Source: Alicyclobacillus fructus (GTDB taxonomy: Bacteria > Bacillota > Bacilli > Alicyclobacillales > Alicyclobacillaceae). From it: 64,000 nucleotides of DNA. The stretch spans positions 62,001 to 126,000 of the forward strand of contig NZ_JAFMTY010000003.1 of NCBI RefSeq assembly GCF_017329605.1, in the 5' to 3' direction. A model generated the notes under the pieces. That model had not been told where the DNA came from. It saw nothing but the letters and a program-made list of their open reading frames with translations, and ran no database searches. Positions within the stretch are counted from its first letter, which is position 1; the number at the start of each line of letters is the position of its first letter. Shown here piece by piece: positions 8,346 through 28,779 of this stretch. The position numbers were made by a program, and so were the translations under genes.

Positions 8346-8457
8346 GTGTGCGGCGCTTGTCTCTTTGTCTGACTTGGCTCGTCCGAGCTCAAGAAGACCT
8401 CTGATGCAAAGCCTCCTTTGCGCATCGTCCAACAAATCCGCTTGAGGGGTGACGGTT

Positions 8458-11988
<3,531 letters not shown>

Positions 11989-12036
11989 CCCTGTGCGAGA
12001 CCGATACCCAGGCACGACGATTGGAGGGTGCACAAG

Positions 12037-15672
<3,636 letters not shown>

Positions 15673-15695
15673 CGGTTCGAGGCGGTTGGGAAATT

Positions 15696-15747
15696 CGGGC
15701 TGTCGACCGGCGTTTGGTTGACAGCCCGGAAATCGCGATGATAGAAT
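15696..15747 (+). promoter_or_regulatory. Strong promoter of the str operon overlapping an inverted repeat
   Basis: TTGACA (15718-15723) and TAGAAT (15742-15747) are 18 bases apart, an 11 of 12 match to the SigA consensus. The -35 lies in the right arm of an inverted repeat CGGGCTGTC (15696-15704) / GACAGCCCG (15720-15728). As RNA from rpoC the repeat could form a hairpin without a U-tract; as DNA it could be an operator or simply a terminator remnant. Confidence 0.75.
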
Positions 15748-15795
15748 TCCCTAGTGTGCGTCAGCACGATGTTTTCCATTGAGGAGGATCGTGCG

Positions 15796-16053
15796 GTGTC
15801 CCTTGACGACATACGCCAAGCGAAGAAGAAGACCGTCGGCACCAACCAGACGCTGAAGGCACTGAGGCAGACGTCTGGTCAAGTGGTGTGCGTGTATGTC
15901 GCGAAGGATGCCGAGCCGCGAGTGACGGAACCTGTGGTGCAATTGGCGTCGAAACTCGGTGTTCCGATTGAATGGGTCGACACCATGAGGCAACTCGGGA
16001 AAGCGTGCGGTATTGAAGTCGGCGCGGCGTCCGCCTGTATCCTCGCAGAGTAG
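15796..16053 (+). CDS. rplGB: Ribosomal protein L7Ae-like, kink-turn RNA-binding protein
   Basis: A small 85-residue member of the L7Ae/L30e/S12e/Gadd45 fold, like B. subtilis RplGB (YbxF), which binds kink-turn [16 protein letters not shown] and [32 protein letters not shown] are the expected core. Its position between rpoC and rpsL is conserved in Firmicutes. GTG 15796 follows GAGGAGG; the frame is open upstream to 15754 but that stretch overlaps the transcription start. The precise cellular role is not established. Confidence 0.9.
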   Translation: MSLDDIRQAKKKTVGTNQTLKALRQTSGQVVCVYVAKDAEPRVTEPVVQLASKLGVPIEWVDTMRQLGKACGIEVGAASACILAE

Positions 16054-16165
16054 CGATGCTTCGCTTTGGCGTGCTTTTTGTTTGCGGACCGATGAACCGC
16101 CTGGGTCTGTGGTCTTGCGAGAGGGTCAACCGCAAGGACGTGAACACTTGAGAGGAGGTGCACGG

Positions 16166-16579
16166 GTGCCGACCATCAACCAATTGGTGCGCAAAGGCCG
16201 CAAGGCCGTCGTGAAGAAGTCCAAGGCGCCTGCGCTGCAGTTCGGCTACAACAGCCAGACCAAGAAGCTGACGAACTTGCCGTCTCCCCAGAAGCGCGGG
16301 GTGTGCACGCGCGTGGGCACCATGACGCCGAAGAAGCCGAACTCGGCACTTCGGAAATATGCGCGTGTGCGTCTGACCAACACCATCGAGGTCACGGCGT
16401 ACATCCCTGGCATTGGGCACAATTTGCAAGAGCACTCCGTCGTGCTCGTCCGCGGCGGACGCGTCAAGGACTTGCCGGGTGTGCGTTACCACATCGTCCG
16501 CGGCGCGCTGGATTCGGCCGGCGTGAAGGATCGCATGCAGGGCCGTTCCAAGTACGGGGCGAAGCGGCCGAAGAAGTAA
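16166..16579 (+). CDS. rpsL: 30S ribosomal protein S12
   Basis: S12 lies at the decoding centre and affects accuracy. The product has 137 residues with [17 protein letters not shown] and [16 protein letters not shown]. Both lysines where streptomycin-resistance changes arise are wild type. GTG 16166 follows GAGGAGGTG; an upstream GTG at 16013 in the same frame overlaps the previous gene and is not a start. First of the classical str operon genes. Confidence 0.97.
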   Translation: MPTINQLVRKGRKAVVKKSKAPALQFGYNSQTKKLTNLPSPQKRGVCTRVGTMTPKKPNSALRKYARVRLTNTIEVTAYIPGIGHNLQEHSVVLVRGGRVKDLPGVRYHIVRGALDSAGVKDRMQGRSKYGAKRPKK

Positions 16580-16624
16580 GTCGGTTTCGCTGGCATGTAT
16601 CGTCCGACTGCATGGGCTGGATGA

Positions 16625-17119
<495 letters not shown>

Positions 17120-17146
17120 TCTGACGGTTAGAAGGGAGGCGGCGCG

Positions 17147-19222
<2,076 letters not shown>

Positions 19223-19235
19223 GGAGTGAGCTCTG

Positions 19236-20423
<1,188 letters not shown>

Positions 20424-20450
20424 GCTGTGATGTGAATCAGGTTCATAGCG

Positions 20451-20488
20451 AAGCGGAGAAGGCGGTCGGTAGGCCGCCTTCTCCGCTT
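20451..20488 (+). terminator. Terminator hairpin after tuf
   Basis: A perfect 15-base-pair stem, AAGCGGAGAAGGCGG (20451-20465) with CCGCCTTCTCCGCTT (20474-20488), and an eight-base loop. Only a short TTGTG follows, so the stem strength rather than the U-tract would drive termination. It separates the str operon from the S10 operon. Confidence 0.8.
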
Positions 20489-20543
20489 GTGCACAGAGGC
20501 AGACCGCCCCTGGCGGGCAGTTCGCGGAGACCGGTCACAACTC

Positions 20544-20572
20544 TTGTCAGCGCACGACGCCTCTAGTATAAT
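20544..20572 (+). promoter_or_regulatory. Promoter of the S10-spc-alpha ribosomal block
   Basis: TTGTCA (20544-20549) and TATAAT (20567-20572) at 17 bases form a near-consensus SigA promoter. The start would be near 20579, leaving a leader of about 120 bases before rpsJ. Confidence 0.85.
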
Positions 20573-20601
20573 ATCGAGCGTTGGTCTCTAAACGCGATGA
20601 G

Positions 20602-20658
20602 GCGGAAGGTTGCCCATGTGTCCAGCGCCATATGGGATACCGCTGGGGGAATTTCCGC
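20602..20658 (+). promoter_or_regulatory. Structured leader of rpsJ (candidate regulatory RNA)
   Basis: GCGGAA (20602-20607) pairs with TTCCGC (20653-20658) enclosing a second helix CCAGCG (20622-20627) / CGCTGG (20641-20646). CCCAT (20613-20617) can also pair with ATGGG (20632-20636) inside the loop, giving a potential pseudoknot. In other bacteria L4 or other proteins control the S10 message through such a leader; no family assignment is made here. Confidence 0.4.
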
Positions 20659-20700
20659 TGAGTATGTCCAACGAATTGGGCGACAAAGGAGGGAAAACAT

Positions 20701-21009
20701 ATGGCGAAGCAAAAGATTCGGATCCGCTTGAAGGCGTATGACCACACGGTGTTGGATCAATCTGCGGAGCGCATCGTCGAGACGGCCAAGCGTTCGGGCG
20801 CCAAGGTGTCTGGGCCTGTGCCTCTTCCGACGGATCGCGAGCTGTACACCATTCTTCGCGCTCCCCACAAGTACAAGGACTCGCGCGAGCAGTTTGAGAT
20901 TCGAACGCACAAGCGTCTGATCGACATTCACAATCCGACGCCGCAGACCGTGGATGCGCTGATGCGCCTCGATCTGCCCTCGGGTGTGGACATCGAGATC
21001 AAGCTTTGA
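20701..21009 (+). CDS. rpsJ: 30S ribosomal protein S10
   Basis: S10 is part of the 30S head and also the NusE partner in transcription antitermination. The 102 residues include [35 protein letters not shown] and the C-terminal [31 protein letters not shown] 20701 follows AAAGGAGGG. It opens the S10 operon. Confidence 0.98.
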   Translation: MAKQKIRIRLKAYDHTVLDQSAERIVETAKRSGAKVSGPVPLPTDRELYTILRAPHKYKDSREQFEIRTHKRLIDIHNPTPQTVDALMRLDLPSGVDIEIKL

Positions 21010-21063
21010 TCATAGTGTGAAACGCGTGGATGCGTTGTAACGTGTGACGAGGAGGTGCACGCT

Positions 21064-21699
21064 GTGAAAGGGATTCTCGGGCGCAAACTCGGCATGACGC
21101 AGGTCTTCACGGAGGACGGAGACGTCGTGCCGGTGACGGTGATCGAGGCGGGCCCGTGCGTGGTGCTTCAAAAGCGCGTCCTGGACAAGGACGGCTATGA
21201 GGCCATTCAGTTGGGCTTTGCGGACAAGAAGGCGAGCCGCGCGACGAAGCCGGAGATCGGCCATGCGGCCAAGGCTGGCACGGCGCCGAAGCGGTACATC
21301 CGCGAAATCCGCGGCGTGAACGTGGAGGAATACGAGGTTGGGCAGCAGGTGAAAGCCGACATCTTTGCGCCTGGCGATATCGTCGATGTGACGGGCGTAT
21401 CGAAGGGCAAAGGTTTTGCGGGCCCCATTAAGCGCCACAACCAGCATCGCGGTCCGATGGCGCACGGTTCCAAGTATCACCGCGGCGTGGGTTCGTTGGG
21501 TTCCATCGCGCCGAACCGCACCTTTAAAGGCCAGACGATGGCTGGGCGTATGGGCGGTGAGCGGGTCACGGTGCAAAATCTTGAGGTCGTGAAGGTGGAT
21601 CCTGAGAAGAATGTGATCCTCATCAAGGGATCGGTCCCGGGGCCTCGGAATTCGTTTGTGACCATCCGTTCGGCTGTCAAGCAGCCTGCGAAGAAGTGA
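21064..21699 (+). CDS. rplC: 50S ribosomal protein L3
   Basis: L3 binds 23S rRNA near the peptidyl transferase centre. The 211-residue product starts [15 protein letters not shown] and has the [10 protein letters not shown] and [13 protein letters not shown] loop that reaches into the ribosome. GTG 21064 follows AGGAGGTG at 21050-21057; the in-frame GTG at 21055 lies inside that site. Second gene of the S10 operon. Confidence 0.97.
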   Translation: MKGILGRKLGMTQVFTEDGDVVPVTVIEAGPCVVLQKRVLDKDGYEAIQLGFADKKASRATKPEIGHAAKAGTAPKRYIREIRGVNVEEYEVGQQVKADIFAPGDIVDVTGVSKGKGFAGPIKRHNQHRGPMAHGSKYHRGVGSLGSIAPNRTFKGQTMAGRMGGERVTVQNLEVVKVDPEKNVILIKGSVPGPRNSFVTIRSAVKQPAKK

Positions 21700-21727
21700 G
21701 GAGCCTGACCGAAGGGAGGAAGACGAC

Positions 21728-22348
21728 ATGCCGACAGTGGCTGTGTTGAATACGGCCGGACAGCAGGTGGGCGAGATCGAGCTGAATGAGAAGATTTTCG
21801 CCGCGCCCGTGCGGCCGGACTTGATGCACATGGTGGTCCTGCAGTATTTGGCTGCTCGGCGCCGCGGGACCCACAAGACGAAGACGCGCGCGGAAGTCTC
21901 TGGCGGCGGGCGCAAGCCGTGGCGCCAAAAGGGCACGGGTCGGGCGCGCCAAGGCAGCATTCGTGCGCCGCAGTGGCGCGGAGGCGGTGTGGTTCACGGG
22001 CCGGTCCCGCGTTCCTATGCGTTCAAGGTGCCCAAGAAGGTGAGGCGCGCCGCGCTGTACAGCGCTTTGTCTTCGAAGGTGCAAGAGGGCAAGATCGTCG
22101 TGGTGGAAGGGCTTGAGTTTGAGCGGCCGAAGACGAAGGAGATGGCGACGGTTCTCCGCAATCTCAATGTGGAGAAGGCGCTGATTGTCGACGGTGAGAA
22201 GAAACAGCCCGTGTACCTCTCGGCGCGGAACATTCCCAACGTGAAGTACATGGAGGCTGCCGGCCTCAACGTGTACGAACTCCTCCGCCATGACCATCTC
22301 GTGCTGACGAAGGACGCCGTTCAGAAGGTGGAGGAGGTGTTCGCCTGA
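21728..22348 (+). CDS. rplD: 50S ribosomal protein L4
   Basis: L4 extends a loop into the exit tunnel and in some bacteria represses the S10 operon. It has 206 residues; the tunnel loop [21 protein letters not shown] is present with normal length and sequence, with no macrolide-resistance deletion. ATG 21728 follows GGGAGGAAG. Its stop codon overlaps the start of rplW. Confidence 0.97.
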   Translation: MPTVAVLNTAGQQVGEIELNEKIFAAPVRPDLMHMVVLQYLAARRRGTHKTKTRAEVSGGGRKPWRQKGTGRARQGSIRAPQWRGGGVVHGPVPRSYAFKVPKKVRRAALYSALSSKVQEGKIVVVEGLEFERPKTKEMATVLRNLNVEKALIVDGEKKQPVYLSARNIPNVKYMEAAGLNVYELLRHDHLVLTKDAVQKVEEVFA

Positions 22349-22635
22349 TGGATCCGCGCGACTTGATCAAGCGCCCCATCATCACGGAGCGCTCCACGGA
22401 ACTGATGGAGGAAAACAAGTACGTGTTTGAGGTCGATCGCCGCGCGAACAAGGTTGAGATCCGCAAGGCGATTGAAAAGTTGTTCGGCGTTGAGGTGGAA
22501 TCCGTGCACACGATGAATGTGCGCGGCAAAAAGAAGCGCGTCGGCAAATTCGTCGGCCGCACGTCGGACTGGAAGAAGGCCATCGTCAAGCTGAAGCCAG
22601 GGTCGAAGACGATCGACTTCTTCGGCGAGTCGTGA
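22348..22635 (+). CDS. rplW: 50S ribosomal protein L23
   Basis: L23 sits beside the exit tunnel and docks trigger factor and SRP. The 95-residue protein starts [16 protein letters not shown] and has the VEIRKAIEKLFGVEVESV and KKAIVKLKPGS segments. It starts on the last base of the rplD stop (TGATG), implying translational coupling. Confidence 0.97.
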   Translation: MDPRDLIKRPIITERSTELMEENKYVFEVDRRANKVEIRKAIEKLFGVEVESVHTMNVRGKKKRVGKFVGRTSDWKKAIVKLKPGSKTIDFFGES

Positions 22636-22665
22636 TCGCAGTCCACTGACAAGGAGGTCGTCTCG

Positions 22666-23496
22666 ATGGGGATCAAGAAGTACCGTCCGACTTCTCCCGG
22701 CCGCCGGTTCATGTCGGTCTCGACGTTCGAAGAGATCACGACGGATAAGCCGGAGAAGTCGCTGTTGGTCCCGCTCAAGAAGAAGGCGGGGCGGAACAAC
22801 CAGGGCCGCATCACGGTGCGCCACCGCGGCGGCGGCCATAAGCGGATGTACCGCATCATCGATTTCAAGCGCAACAAGGATGGCGTGCCGGCGAAGGTGG
22901 CCACCATCGAATATGATCCGAACCGTTCCGCTCGGATTGCGCTCCTGCATTATCTGGACGGCGAGAAGCGCTACATCATCGCGCCGCATGGCCTGAAGGT
23001 GGGCGACGTGGTGATGAGCGGCGAAGACGTGGACATTCGCGTCGGGAACGCCCTGCCGCTCAGGTCGATTCCGGTGGGTACGGTCATCCACAACATCGAG
23101 CTGTACCCGGGCCATGGCGGTCAACTGGCGCGCGCGGCCGGTGCGAGCGCCCAGCTGATGGCGAAGGAAGGCGACTATGCGCAGGTGCGCCTGTCGTCCG
23201 GCGAGGTGCGCAAGATCCGGCTGGAGTGCCGCGCGACCATCGGACAGGTCGGCAACTTGGATCACGAGAACATCACCCTGGGCAAGGCGGGTCGCAGCCG
23301 TTGGCTGGGACGTCGTCCGACGGTTCGCGGTTCTGCCATGAACCCGGTGGATCACCCGCACGGCGGTGGCGAAGGCAAGGCGCCGATTGGCCGCAAGTCG
23401 CCGATGTCGCCTTGGGGCAAGCCGACGCTCGGTAAGAAGACGCGCAAGAAGAACCATCCGACGGATAAATACATCGTGCGCCGCCGCACGAAGTGA
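22666..23496 (+). CDS. rplB: 50S ribosomal protein L2
   Basis: L2 is needed for subunit association and peptidyl transferase activity. It has 276 residues, with the conserved [17 protein letters not shown] loop containing the essential histidine, and the [11 protein letters not shown] start. ATG 22666 follows AAGGAGG. Standard place between rplW and rpsS. Confidence 0.98.
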   Translation: MGIKKYRPTSPGRRFMSVSTFEEITTDKPEKSLLVPLKKKAGRNNQGRITVRHRGGGHKRMYRIIDFKRNKDGVPAKVATIEYDPNRSARIALLHYLDGEKRYIIAPHGLKVGDVVMSGEDVDIRVGNALPLRSIPVGTVIHNIELYPGHGGQLARAAGASAQLMAKEGDYAQVRLSSGEVRKIRLECRATIGQVGNLDHENITLGKAGRSRWLGRRPTVRGSAMNPVDHPHGGGEGKAPIGRKSPMSPWGKPTLGKKTRKKNHPTDKYIVRRRTK

Positions 23497-23535
23497 TGCG
23501 AAGTTCACGTTCACTTGGAAGGGAGGTCGTTCGCA

Positions 23536-23817
23536 GTGGGTCGTTCCTTGAAGAAAGGTCCGTTCTGTGACGCCCATCTCATGAAGAAGGTCGAGGCTCT
23601 CAATGCCGCTGGCGAGAAGAAGGTCATCAAGACGTGGTCGCGCCGTTCGACCATCTTCCCGCAATTCGTGGGGCACACGTTTGCGGTTCATGATGGCCGG
23701 AAGCACGTCCCGGTTTACGTCACGGAGGACATGGTTGGGCACAAGCTCGGCGAGTTCGTCCCGACCCGTACATTCCGGGGCCACGCAGGCGACGAGAAGT
23801 CTTCGCGCTCGCGCTAA
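23536..23817 (+). CDS. rpsS: 30S ribosomal protein S19
   Basis: S19 forms a complex with S13 in the 30S head. The 93 residues include [40 protein letters not shown] and [15 protein letters not shown] 23536 lies nine bases after GGAGG; an ATG at 23515 in frame precedes this ribosome binding site and is rejected. Confidence 0.97.
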   Translation: MGRSLKKGPFCDAHLMKKVEALNAAGEKKVIKTWSRRSTIFPQFVGHTFAVHDGRKHVPVYVTEDMVGHKLGEFVPTRTFRGHAGDEKSSRSR

Positions 23818-23876
23818 AGTCTGAACGAGTCTGGGCGCTGGCTCAGGCGGCCACGCCCGAACGAGGAGGTCGTGTC

Positions 23877-24233
23877 ATGGCATCGACGCAGTCGGAAACG
23901 CGGACGGCCCGCGCGGTTGCACGCTATCTGCGCATTGCCCCGCGCAAGGCTCGCCTGGTGGTCGACTTGGTGCGCGGGAAGAACGTTCAAGAGGCGCTTG
24001 CCATCCTGAAGTTCACCCCGCGGGCCGCATCGCCCTTGGTTGAGAAGGTGCTTCGCTCCGCAATTGCAAATGCCGAGAACAATCACAACATGGACGTGGA
24101 TCGGCTCTACATCAAGGAGATTTACGTCGACGAGGGGCCGACGCTGAAGCGGTGGCATCCCCGCGCGCAGGGCCGTGCCTTCAGCATCTTCAAGCGCACG
24201 AGCCACATCACCGTCGTCCTGGCGGAAAGGTAA
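23877..24233 (+). CDS. rplV: 50S ribosomal protein L22
   Basis: L22 lines the exit tunnel. The 118-residue protein has [35 protein letters not shown] and the tunnel loop [14 protein letters not shown] without the deletions known to give macrolide resistance. ATG 23877 follows GAGGAGGTCG. Part of the S10 operon. Confidence 0.97.
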   Translation: MASTQSETRTARAVARYLRIAPRKARLVVDLVRGKNVQEALAILKFTPRAASPLVEKVLRSAIANAENNHNMDVDRLYIKEIYVDEGPTLKRWHPRAQGRAFSIFKRTSHITVVLAER

Positions 24234-24248
24234 GGAGGGATCGCCTGC

Positions 24249-24929
24249 ATGGGGCAAAAGGTAAACCCAATCGGCCTTCGCATTGGGATCATCCGCGACT
24301 GGGAAGCGAAATGGTACGCCAATAAGAAGGACTATCAGGAACTTCTGCATGAGGACCTGAAGATCCGCAACTACGTGATGCAGCGCCTCAAGGATGCAGC
24401 GATAGGTTCCGTCGAGATCGAGCGGGCGGCGAATCGCATCAACGTGACCATCCACACGGCGAAGCCTGGCATGGTCATCGGGAAAGGCGGACAAGAGGTC
24501 GACGCGCTGCGGAACGAGTTGAACAAACTGACGGGCAAGCGGGTGCACATTTCCATTTCGGAGATCAAGCAGCCGGATCTCTGCGCGAAACTCGTGGCGG
24601 AGAGCATCGCGCAACAGCTCGAGCGCCGCGTGGCGTTCCGTCGCGCCATGAAGCAGGCGATTCAGCGTTCGATGCGCGCGGGAGCCAAGGGCGTTCGTGT
24701 GCAGGTCTCCGGCCGGTTGGGCGGCGCAGAAATTGCCCGAACCGAGGGCTACGTGGAAGGGACGGTTCCGCTCCAGACGCTGCGCGCCGACATCGACTAC
24801 GCGCTCGCCGAGGCGCACACGACGTACGGGCGGATCGGCGTGAAGGTTTGGATCTACAGGGGAGAAGTGTTGCCGAAGCGGAAGAACGCCCAGGCGGAGG
24901 CGGCTTCTGAAGCGGTTCAAGGAGGTTGA
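24249..24929 (+). CDS. rpsC: 30S ribosomal protein S3
   Basis: S3 belongs to the mRNA entry site and helicase of the 30S subunit. It has 226 residues, with [14 protein letters not shown] at the start, a KH domain motif [15 protein letters not shown], and the C-terminal [14 protein letters not shown] short variable tail follows. ATG 24249 follows AAGGAGGG and lies 15 bases from rplV. Confidence 0.98.
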   Translation: MGQKVNPIGLRIGIIRDWEAKWYANKKDYQELLHEDLKIRNYVMQRLKDAAIGSVEIERAANRINVTIHTAKPGMVIGKGGQEVDALRNELNKLTGKRVHISISEIKQPDLCAKLVAESIAQQLERRVAFRRAMKQAIQRSMRAGAKGVRVQVSGRLGGAEIARTEGYVEGTVPLQTLRADIDYALAEAHTTYGRIGVKVWIYRGEVLPKRKNAQAEAASEAVQGG

Positions 24930-24935
24930 TGGACC

Positions 24936-25373
24936 ATGTTGATGCCAAAGCGCGTGAAGTACCGCAAGGAGCATCGCGGTCGCCTGAAGGGACGCGCCAA
25001 GGGCGGACGGACGGTCGCGTTCGGCGAGTACGGGCTTGTGGCCCTGGAGCCGGCCTGGGTGACGAACCGCCAGATTGAGGCCGCTCGTATCGCGATGACG
25101 CGCTACATGCGCCGCGGTGGCAAGGTGTGGATTAAGATCTTCCCGTCGAAGCCGGTGACGAAGAAGCCTGCCGAGACTCGTATGGGTAGCGGTAAGGGAT
25201 CGCCGGAGATGTGGGTTGCGGTCGTGAAGCCGGGCCGCGTGTTGTTTGAAGTGGCCGGTGTGAGTGAAGAGGTTGCGCGCGAAGCGATGCGCCTGGCCGC
25301 GCACAAACTGCCGATCAAGTGCAAGTTCGTGACTCGTGAAGAAGTGGGTGGTGACGCGAATGAAGGCAACTGA
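24936..25373 (+). CDS. rplP: 50S ribosomal protein L16
   Basis: L16 helps position tRNA at the A and P sites. The 145 residues start [24 protein letters not shown], with the [42 protein letters not shown] core, including the conserved arginine in the active-site loop. ATG 24936 follows AAGGAGG. It overlaps the start of rpmC by 14 bases. Confidence 0.98.
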   Translation: MLMPKRVKYRKEHRGRLKGRAKGGRTVAFGEYGLVALEPAWVTNRQIEAARIAMTRYMRRGGKVWIKIFPSKPVTKKPAETRMGSGKGSPEMWVAVVKPGRVLFEVAGVSEEVAREAMRLAAHKLPIKCKFVTREEVGGDANEGN

Positions 25374-25557
25374 GCTTCGGAGTCTGAGCGACGAGGAGCT
25401 GAAGGCTCGGATCGACGGGCTGAAGGACGAGTTGTTCAACCTCCGCTTCCAACTCGCAACGGGTCAACTGGAGAACCCCATGCGCATTCGGCAGGTCCGC
25501 AAGGACATCGCGCGCGCGAAAACGATCCTGCGTCAACGCGAGTTGGGCATCGGCTGA
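25360..25557 (+). CDS. rpmC: 50S ribosomal protein L29
   Basis: A 65-residue two-helix protein next to the exit tunnel, where it contacts L23. [14 protein letters not shown] and [29 protein letters not shown] match the family. ATG 25360 lies within the end of rplP, whose coding sequence supplies the site GGGTGGTG. The longer frame from 25336 is not a start. Confidence 0.96.
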   Translation: MKATELRSLSDEELKARIDGLKDELFNLRFQLATGQLENPMRIRQVRKDIARAKTILRQRELGIG

Positions 25558-25576
25558 GAAGGGAGGTTTGCCGGAC

Positions 25577-25846
25577 ATGGCAGAGAACGAGCGCAAGCAG
25601 CGCAAGGTGCGCGTCGGTAAGGTCGTGAGCGACAAGATGGACAAGACGATCGTCGTGGCCGTCGAGGAGCGCGTCATGCATCCGCTGTACGGCAAGACGG
25701 TTCGTCGCACCAAGAAGTTCAAGGCGCATGACGAGAACAACGAGGCGAAGATCGGCGATATCGTGCGGATCATGGAGACGCGGCCGCTCAGCAAGGAGAA
25801 GCGGTGGCGCCTGGTCGAGATCGTGGAACGTGCGGAGATTGTCTGA
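25577..25846 (+). CDS. rpsQ: 30S ribosomal protein S17
   Basis: S17 binds 16S rRNA near the 5' domain. The 89 residues have the OB-fold sequence [34 protein letters not shown] and [25 protein letters not shown] 25577 lies ten bases after GGGAGG; TTG 25568 in frame is too close to that site. Confidence 0.96.
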   Translation: MAENERKQRKVRVGKVVSDKMDKTIVVAVEERVMHPLYGKTVRRTKKFKAHDENNEAKIGDIVRIMETRPLSKEKRWRLVEIVERAEIV

Positions 25847-25877
25847 TTCGGCTGTCGGCTGAAGGGAGGATGCGGAG

Positions 25878-26246
25878 ATGATTCAACCGCAAACGCGACT
25901 CGTGGTTGCAGACAACTCGGGCGCGAAGGAGATCATGTGTTTCCGTGTGCTCGGCGGTTCCAATCGCAAATACGCCAACATTGGCGACGTGATTGTGGCG
26001 TCCGTCAAGAGTGCAACACCCGGTGGCGTTGTCAAGAAGGGCGACGTCGTGAAGGCGGTCATCGTGCGCAGCAAGCGCGGCATTCGCCGGAGCGACGGAT
26101 CGTACATCCGGTTCGACGAGAATGCGGCGGTGATTATCCGCGAAGACAAGAGCCCTCGCGGCACGCGCATCTTTGGTCCGGTGGCGCGTGAATTGCGCGA
26201 TCGCGACTTCATGAAAATCATCTCGTTGGCACCCGAGGTGCTGTGA
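25878..26246 (+). CDS. rplN: 50S ribosomal protein L14
   Basis: L14 forms part of the intersubunit bridges and binds L19. It has 122 residues: [47 protein letters not shown] and [13 protein letters not shown], all diagnostic. ATG 25878 follows AAGGGAGG. Opens the spc-type gene order (L14-L24-L5-S14). Confidence 0.98.
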   Translation: MIQPQTRLVVADNSGAKEIMCFRVLGGSNRKYANIGDVIVASVKSATPGGVVKKGDVVKAVIVRSKRGIRRSDGSYIRFDENAAVIIREDKSPRGTRIFGPVARELRDRDFMKIISLAPEVL

Positions 26247-26275
26247 GTCCAGGACGGCGAAGAGGGGGTGTGACC

Positions 26276-26596
26276 GTGCCAAAGCTGCGTGTGAAGACCG
26301 GCGATAAGGTCGTTGTGATCGCAGGCAAGGACAAGTCGAAGCAAGGGCGGATCCTGAAGGTGTATCCGAAGGAGGGCCGTGTGGTCGTCGAAGGCGTGAA
26401 CATCGTGAAGCGCCACACGAAGCCGAATCCACAGCATCCCGAGGGCGGGATCGTGGAGAAAGAGGCCCCCATTCACGTGTCCAACGTGATGATTGTGGAT
26501 CCGAAGACGGGCGAGCCCACGCGCGTGGGATACAAATTCCTCGAGGACGGGCGCAAGGTCCGGTACGCGAAAAAGTCTGGCGAAATCCTTGACTGA
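26276..26596 (+). CDS. rplX: 50S ribosomal protein L24
   Basis: An assembly-initiator protein with an N-terminal KOW domain ([24 protein letters not shown]). The 106 residues continue with [37 protein letters not shown] 26276 is six bases after GAGGGGGTG; the in-frame ORF reaching back to 26243 overlaps rplN and is not used. Confidence 0.96.
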   Translation: MPKLRVKTGDKVVVIAGKDKSKQGRILKVYPKEGRVVVEGVNIVKRHTKPNPQHPEGGIVEKEAPIHVSNVMIVDPKTGEPTRVGYKFLEDGRKVRYAKKSGEILD

Positions 26597-26623
26597 GTAG
26601 CCAGGTGAAAGGAGGGAACAGCG

Positions 26624-27163
26624 TTGGCTCGTTTGCTGGAGAAATACCGGAACCAGGTGGTTCCGGCGCTGATGAAGCAGTTCAACTACAAGAATCCGCT
26701 GGAGGTGCCGCGGCTCGAGAAGATCGTGATCAACATGGGCCTCGGCGAGGCGACGCAGAACCCGAAGGTGATCGACGCGGCGGTGGAGGACCTGCGCGCC
26801 ATCTCTGGGCAGCAGCCTGTGGTGACGCGGGCGAAGAAGTCCATCGCAGGTTTCCGTCTGCGCCAGGGCATGCCGATCGGCGTCAAGGTCACACTTCGCG
26901 GCGAGCGGATGTATCACTTCCTGGACAAACTGATGAACTTGGCGTTGCCGCGTGTGCGCGACTTCAGGGGCGTGTCGCCGCGTTCGTTCGACGGCCGCGG
27001 GAACTACACGCTCGGGCTGCGCGAGCAGTTGATTTTCCCGGAGATCGACTACGACAAGATCGACAAGGTGCGCGGCCTGGAGGTCGTGGTGGTGACCACC
27101 GCCAAGACGGACGAAGAGGCGCGCGCGCTGTTGACCGAGTTGGGAATGCCGTTCCGTCAGTAA
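26624..27163 (+). CDS. rplE: 50S ribosomal protein L5
   Basis: L5 binds 5S rRNA in the central protuberance. The product has 179 residues, including [24 protein letters not shown]-like [31 protein letters not shown] and [23 protein letters not shown]. The start is TTG 26624 after AAAGGAGGG. Confidence 0.97.
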   Translation: MARLLEKYRNQVVPALMKQFNYKNPLEVPRLEKIVINMGLGEATQNPKVIDAAVEDLRAISGQQPVVTRAKKSIAGFRLRQGMPIGVKVTLRGERMYHFLDKLMNLALPRVRDFRGVSPRSFDGRGNYTLGLREQLIFPEIDYDKIDKVRGLEVVVVTTAKTDEEARALLTELGMPFRQ

Positions 27164-27182
27164 CGGAGAGGGAGGTCCTACG

Positions 27183-27368
27183 GTGGCCAAGAAATCGATG
27201 ATCATCAAGGCGCAGCGGAAGCCGAAGTTCAGCACCCGCGCGTACACGCGCTGCCGCATCTGCGGGCGGCCGCATTCGGTGTACCGCAAGTTCGGCGTGT
27301 GCCGCATCTGCTTCCGCGAGCTGGCATACAAGGGACAGCTGCCGGGCGTCAAGAAGGCCAGTTGGTAA
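27183..27368 (+). CDS. rpsN: 30S ribosomal protein S14, zinc-binding type
   Basis: A 61-residue S14 of the short zinc type, with two CxxC pairs ([20 protein letters not shown]). B. subtilis encodes this form in the same spc position and a longer zinc-free paralogue elsewhere. GTG 27183 follows GGGAGGTCC. It assembles into the 30S head beside S3 and S10. Confidence 0.97.
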   Translation: MAKKSMIIKAQRKPKFSTRAYTRCRICGRPHSVYRKFGVCRICFRELAYKGQLPGVKKASW

Positions 27369-27395
27369 TCGGCAAGTGGAAGGAGGCGAGCTCGC

Positions 27396-27791
27396 ATGAT
27401 GACGGATCCGATTGCAGATATGCTCACGCGCATTCGCAACGCGAACCTCGTTCGGCACGAGAAGGTGGAGGTTCCGGCTTCGAAGATGAAGCGCGCGATC
27501 GCGGAGATTTTGAAGAACGAGGGCTACATCCGTGATGCCGAGTACATCCAGGACGGCCCGCAGGGAACCATCCGGCTGTTCCTGAAGTACGGGAAGAACA
27601 ACGAGCGCGTGATCACCGGCCTGAAGCGGATTTCGAAGCCGGGGCGGCGCGTGTACGTGGGTCATGAAGACCTGCCGCGTGTGCTCGGCGGACTGGGAAT
27701 TGCCATCATCTCGACGTCGAAGGGGATTATGACGGATCGCGAGGCGCGCAAGCTTGGCGTCGGCGGCGAGGTCATCTGCTACGTGTGGTAA
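27396..27791 (+). CDS. rpsH: 30S ribosomal protein S8
   Basis: S8 is a primary 16S rRNA binder and, in E. coli, the translational repressor of the spc operon. The 131 residues include [31 protein letters not shown] and the C-terminal [26 protein letters not shown]. Start at ATG 27396 or 27399 after GGAGGCGAG. Confidence 0.97.
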   Translation: MMTDPIADMLTRIRNANLVRHEKVEVPASKMKRAIAEILKNEGYIRDAEYIQDGPQGTIRLFLKYGKNNERVITGLKRISKPGRRVYVGHEDLPRVLGGLGIAIISTSKGIMTDREARKLGVGGEVICYVW

Positions 27792-27816
27792 GTCGGAACG
27801 ACGGGAGGTGCAACGA

Positions 27817-28356
27817 ATGTCTCGTATTGGTCGCAAGCCGATTCCGATCCCGGCAGGGGTCGAGGTGTCGGTCAACGGCACGGAGGTCACGGTGAAGGGT
27901 CCGAAAGGGCAGCTGACCCGCCGCGTTCATCCGGACATGAAGATCGTGGTGCAGGACAATCAGGTGATTGTGGAACGGCCGTCCGATGAGAAGCTGCACC
28001 GGGCGCTTCACGGCACGACGCGCAGCGTGATTGCGAACATGGTCGAAGGCGTGACCAACGGGTACTCGAGAAGCTTGGAACTGGTGGGCGTCGGCTATCG
28101 CGCGGCGAAACAGGGCAACAAGGTGACGCTGTCAGTCGGATTCTCGCATCCGGTGGACCTGCCGCAGGTGGAGGGCATTGAGGTCGAGGTGCCCGCGCAG
28201 AACAAGATCGTCGTGCGCGGCATCGACAAGGAGCTTGTGGGCATTTACGCAGCGAAGGTCCGTTCCATCCGGCCGCCCGAACCGTATAAAGGGAAGGGAA
28301 TCCGTTACGAAGGCGAAAACGTGCGGCGCAAGGTCGGTAAGACCGGTAAGAAGTGA
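27817..28356 (+). CDS. rplF: 50S ribosomal protein L6
   Basis: L6 lies near the factor-binding site and sarcin-ricin loop. It has 179 residues with two related domains: [16 protein letters not shown] at the start and the signature [26 protein letters not shown] at the end. ATG 27817 follows GGGAGGTG; an in-frame extension to 27754 overlaps rpsH and is rejected. Confidence 0.97.
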   Translation: MSRIGRKPIPIPAGVEVSVNGTEVTVKGPKGQLTRRVHPDMKIVVQDNQVIVERPSDEKLHRALHGTTRSVIANMVEGVTNGYSRSLELVGVGYRAAKQGNKVTLSVGFSHPVDLPQVEGIEVEVPAQNKIVVRGIDKELVGIYAAKVRSIRPPEPYKGKGIRYEGENVRRKVGKTGKK

Positions 28357-28395
28357 TGCCGGCGGGTGCGCCGCGTGAGCAAAGGAGTGACAAGC

Positions 28396-28755
28396 GTGAT
28401 AACCAAGCCAAACCGCAACGAAGCGCGCAAGCGGCGTCACGTGCGGGTTCGGGCCAAAGTGTTCGGGACGCCCGAGCGCCCGCGGCTGAACGTGTTTCGG
28501 TCGAATAAGCACATCTACGCGCAGCTCATCGACGACACGGTGGGACACACCATTGCAGCCGCGTCGAGCCTGGAAAAGGGCTTTGAGGGCAACGGTGGCA
28601 ACGTCGAGGGGGCCCGCAAGGTCGGACGCATGATTGCGGAGCGCGCTCTCGCCAAGGGATACAAGAAGGTCGTGTTCGATCGCGGCGGCTATCTGTACCA
28701 CGGGCGCGTTCGCGCGCTTGCGGATGCCGCGCGTGAAGCGGGTCTCGACTTCTAA
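28396..28755 (+). CDS. rplR: 50S ribosomal protein L18
   Basis: L18 binds 5S rRNA together with L5. The 119-residue protein reads [24 protein letters not shown], then [20 protein letters not shown] and [29 protein letters not shown] 28396 lies seven bases from AAAGGAGTG; the upstream GTG at 28366 lies before that site. Confidence 0.97.
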   Translation: MITKPNRNEARKRRHVRVRAKVFGTPERPRLNVFRSNKHIYAQLIDDTVGHTIAAASSLEKGFEGNGGNVEGARKVGRMIAERALAKGYKKVVFDRGGYLYHGRVRALADAAREAGLDF

Positions 28756-28779
28756 TTCGACAAGGAGGAAGGTGTACAC

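Noticed and set aside
16166-16579. Possible streptomycin-resistance changes in rpsL
   Set aside because: Both key lysines are wild type.
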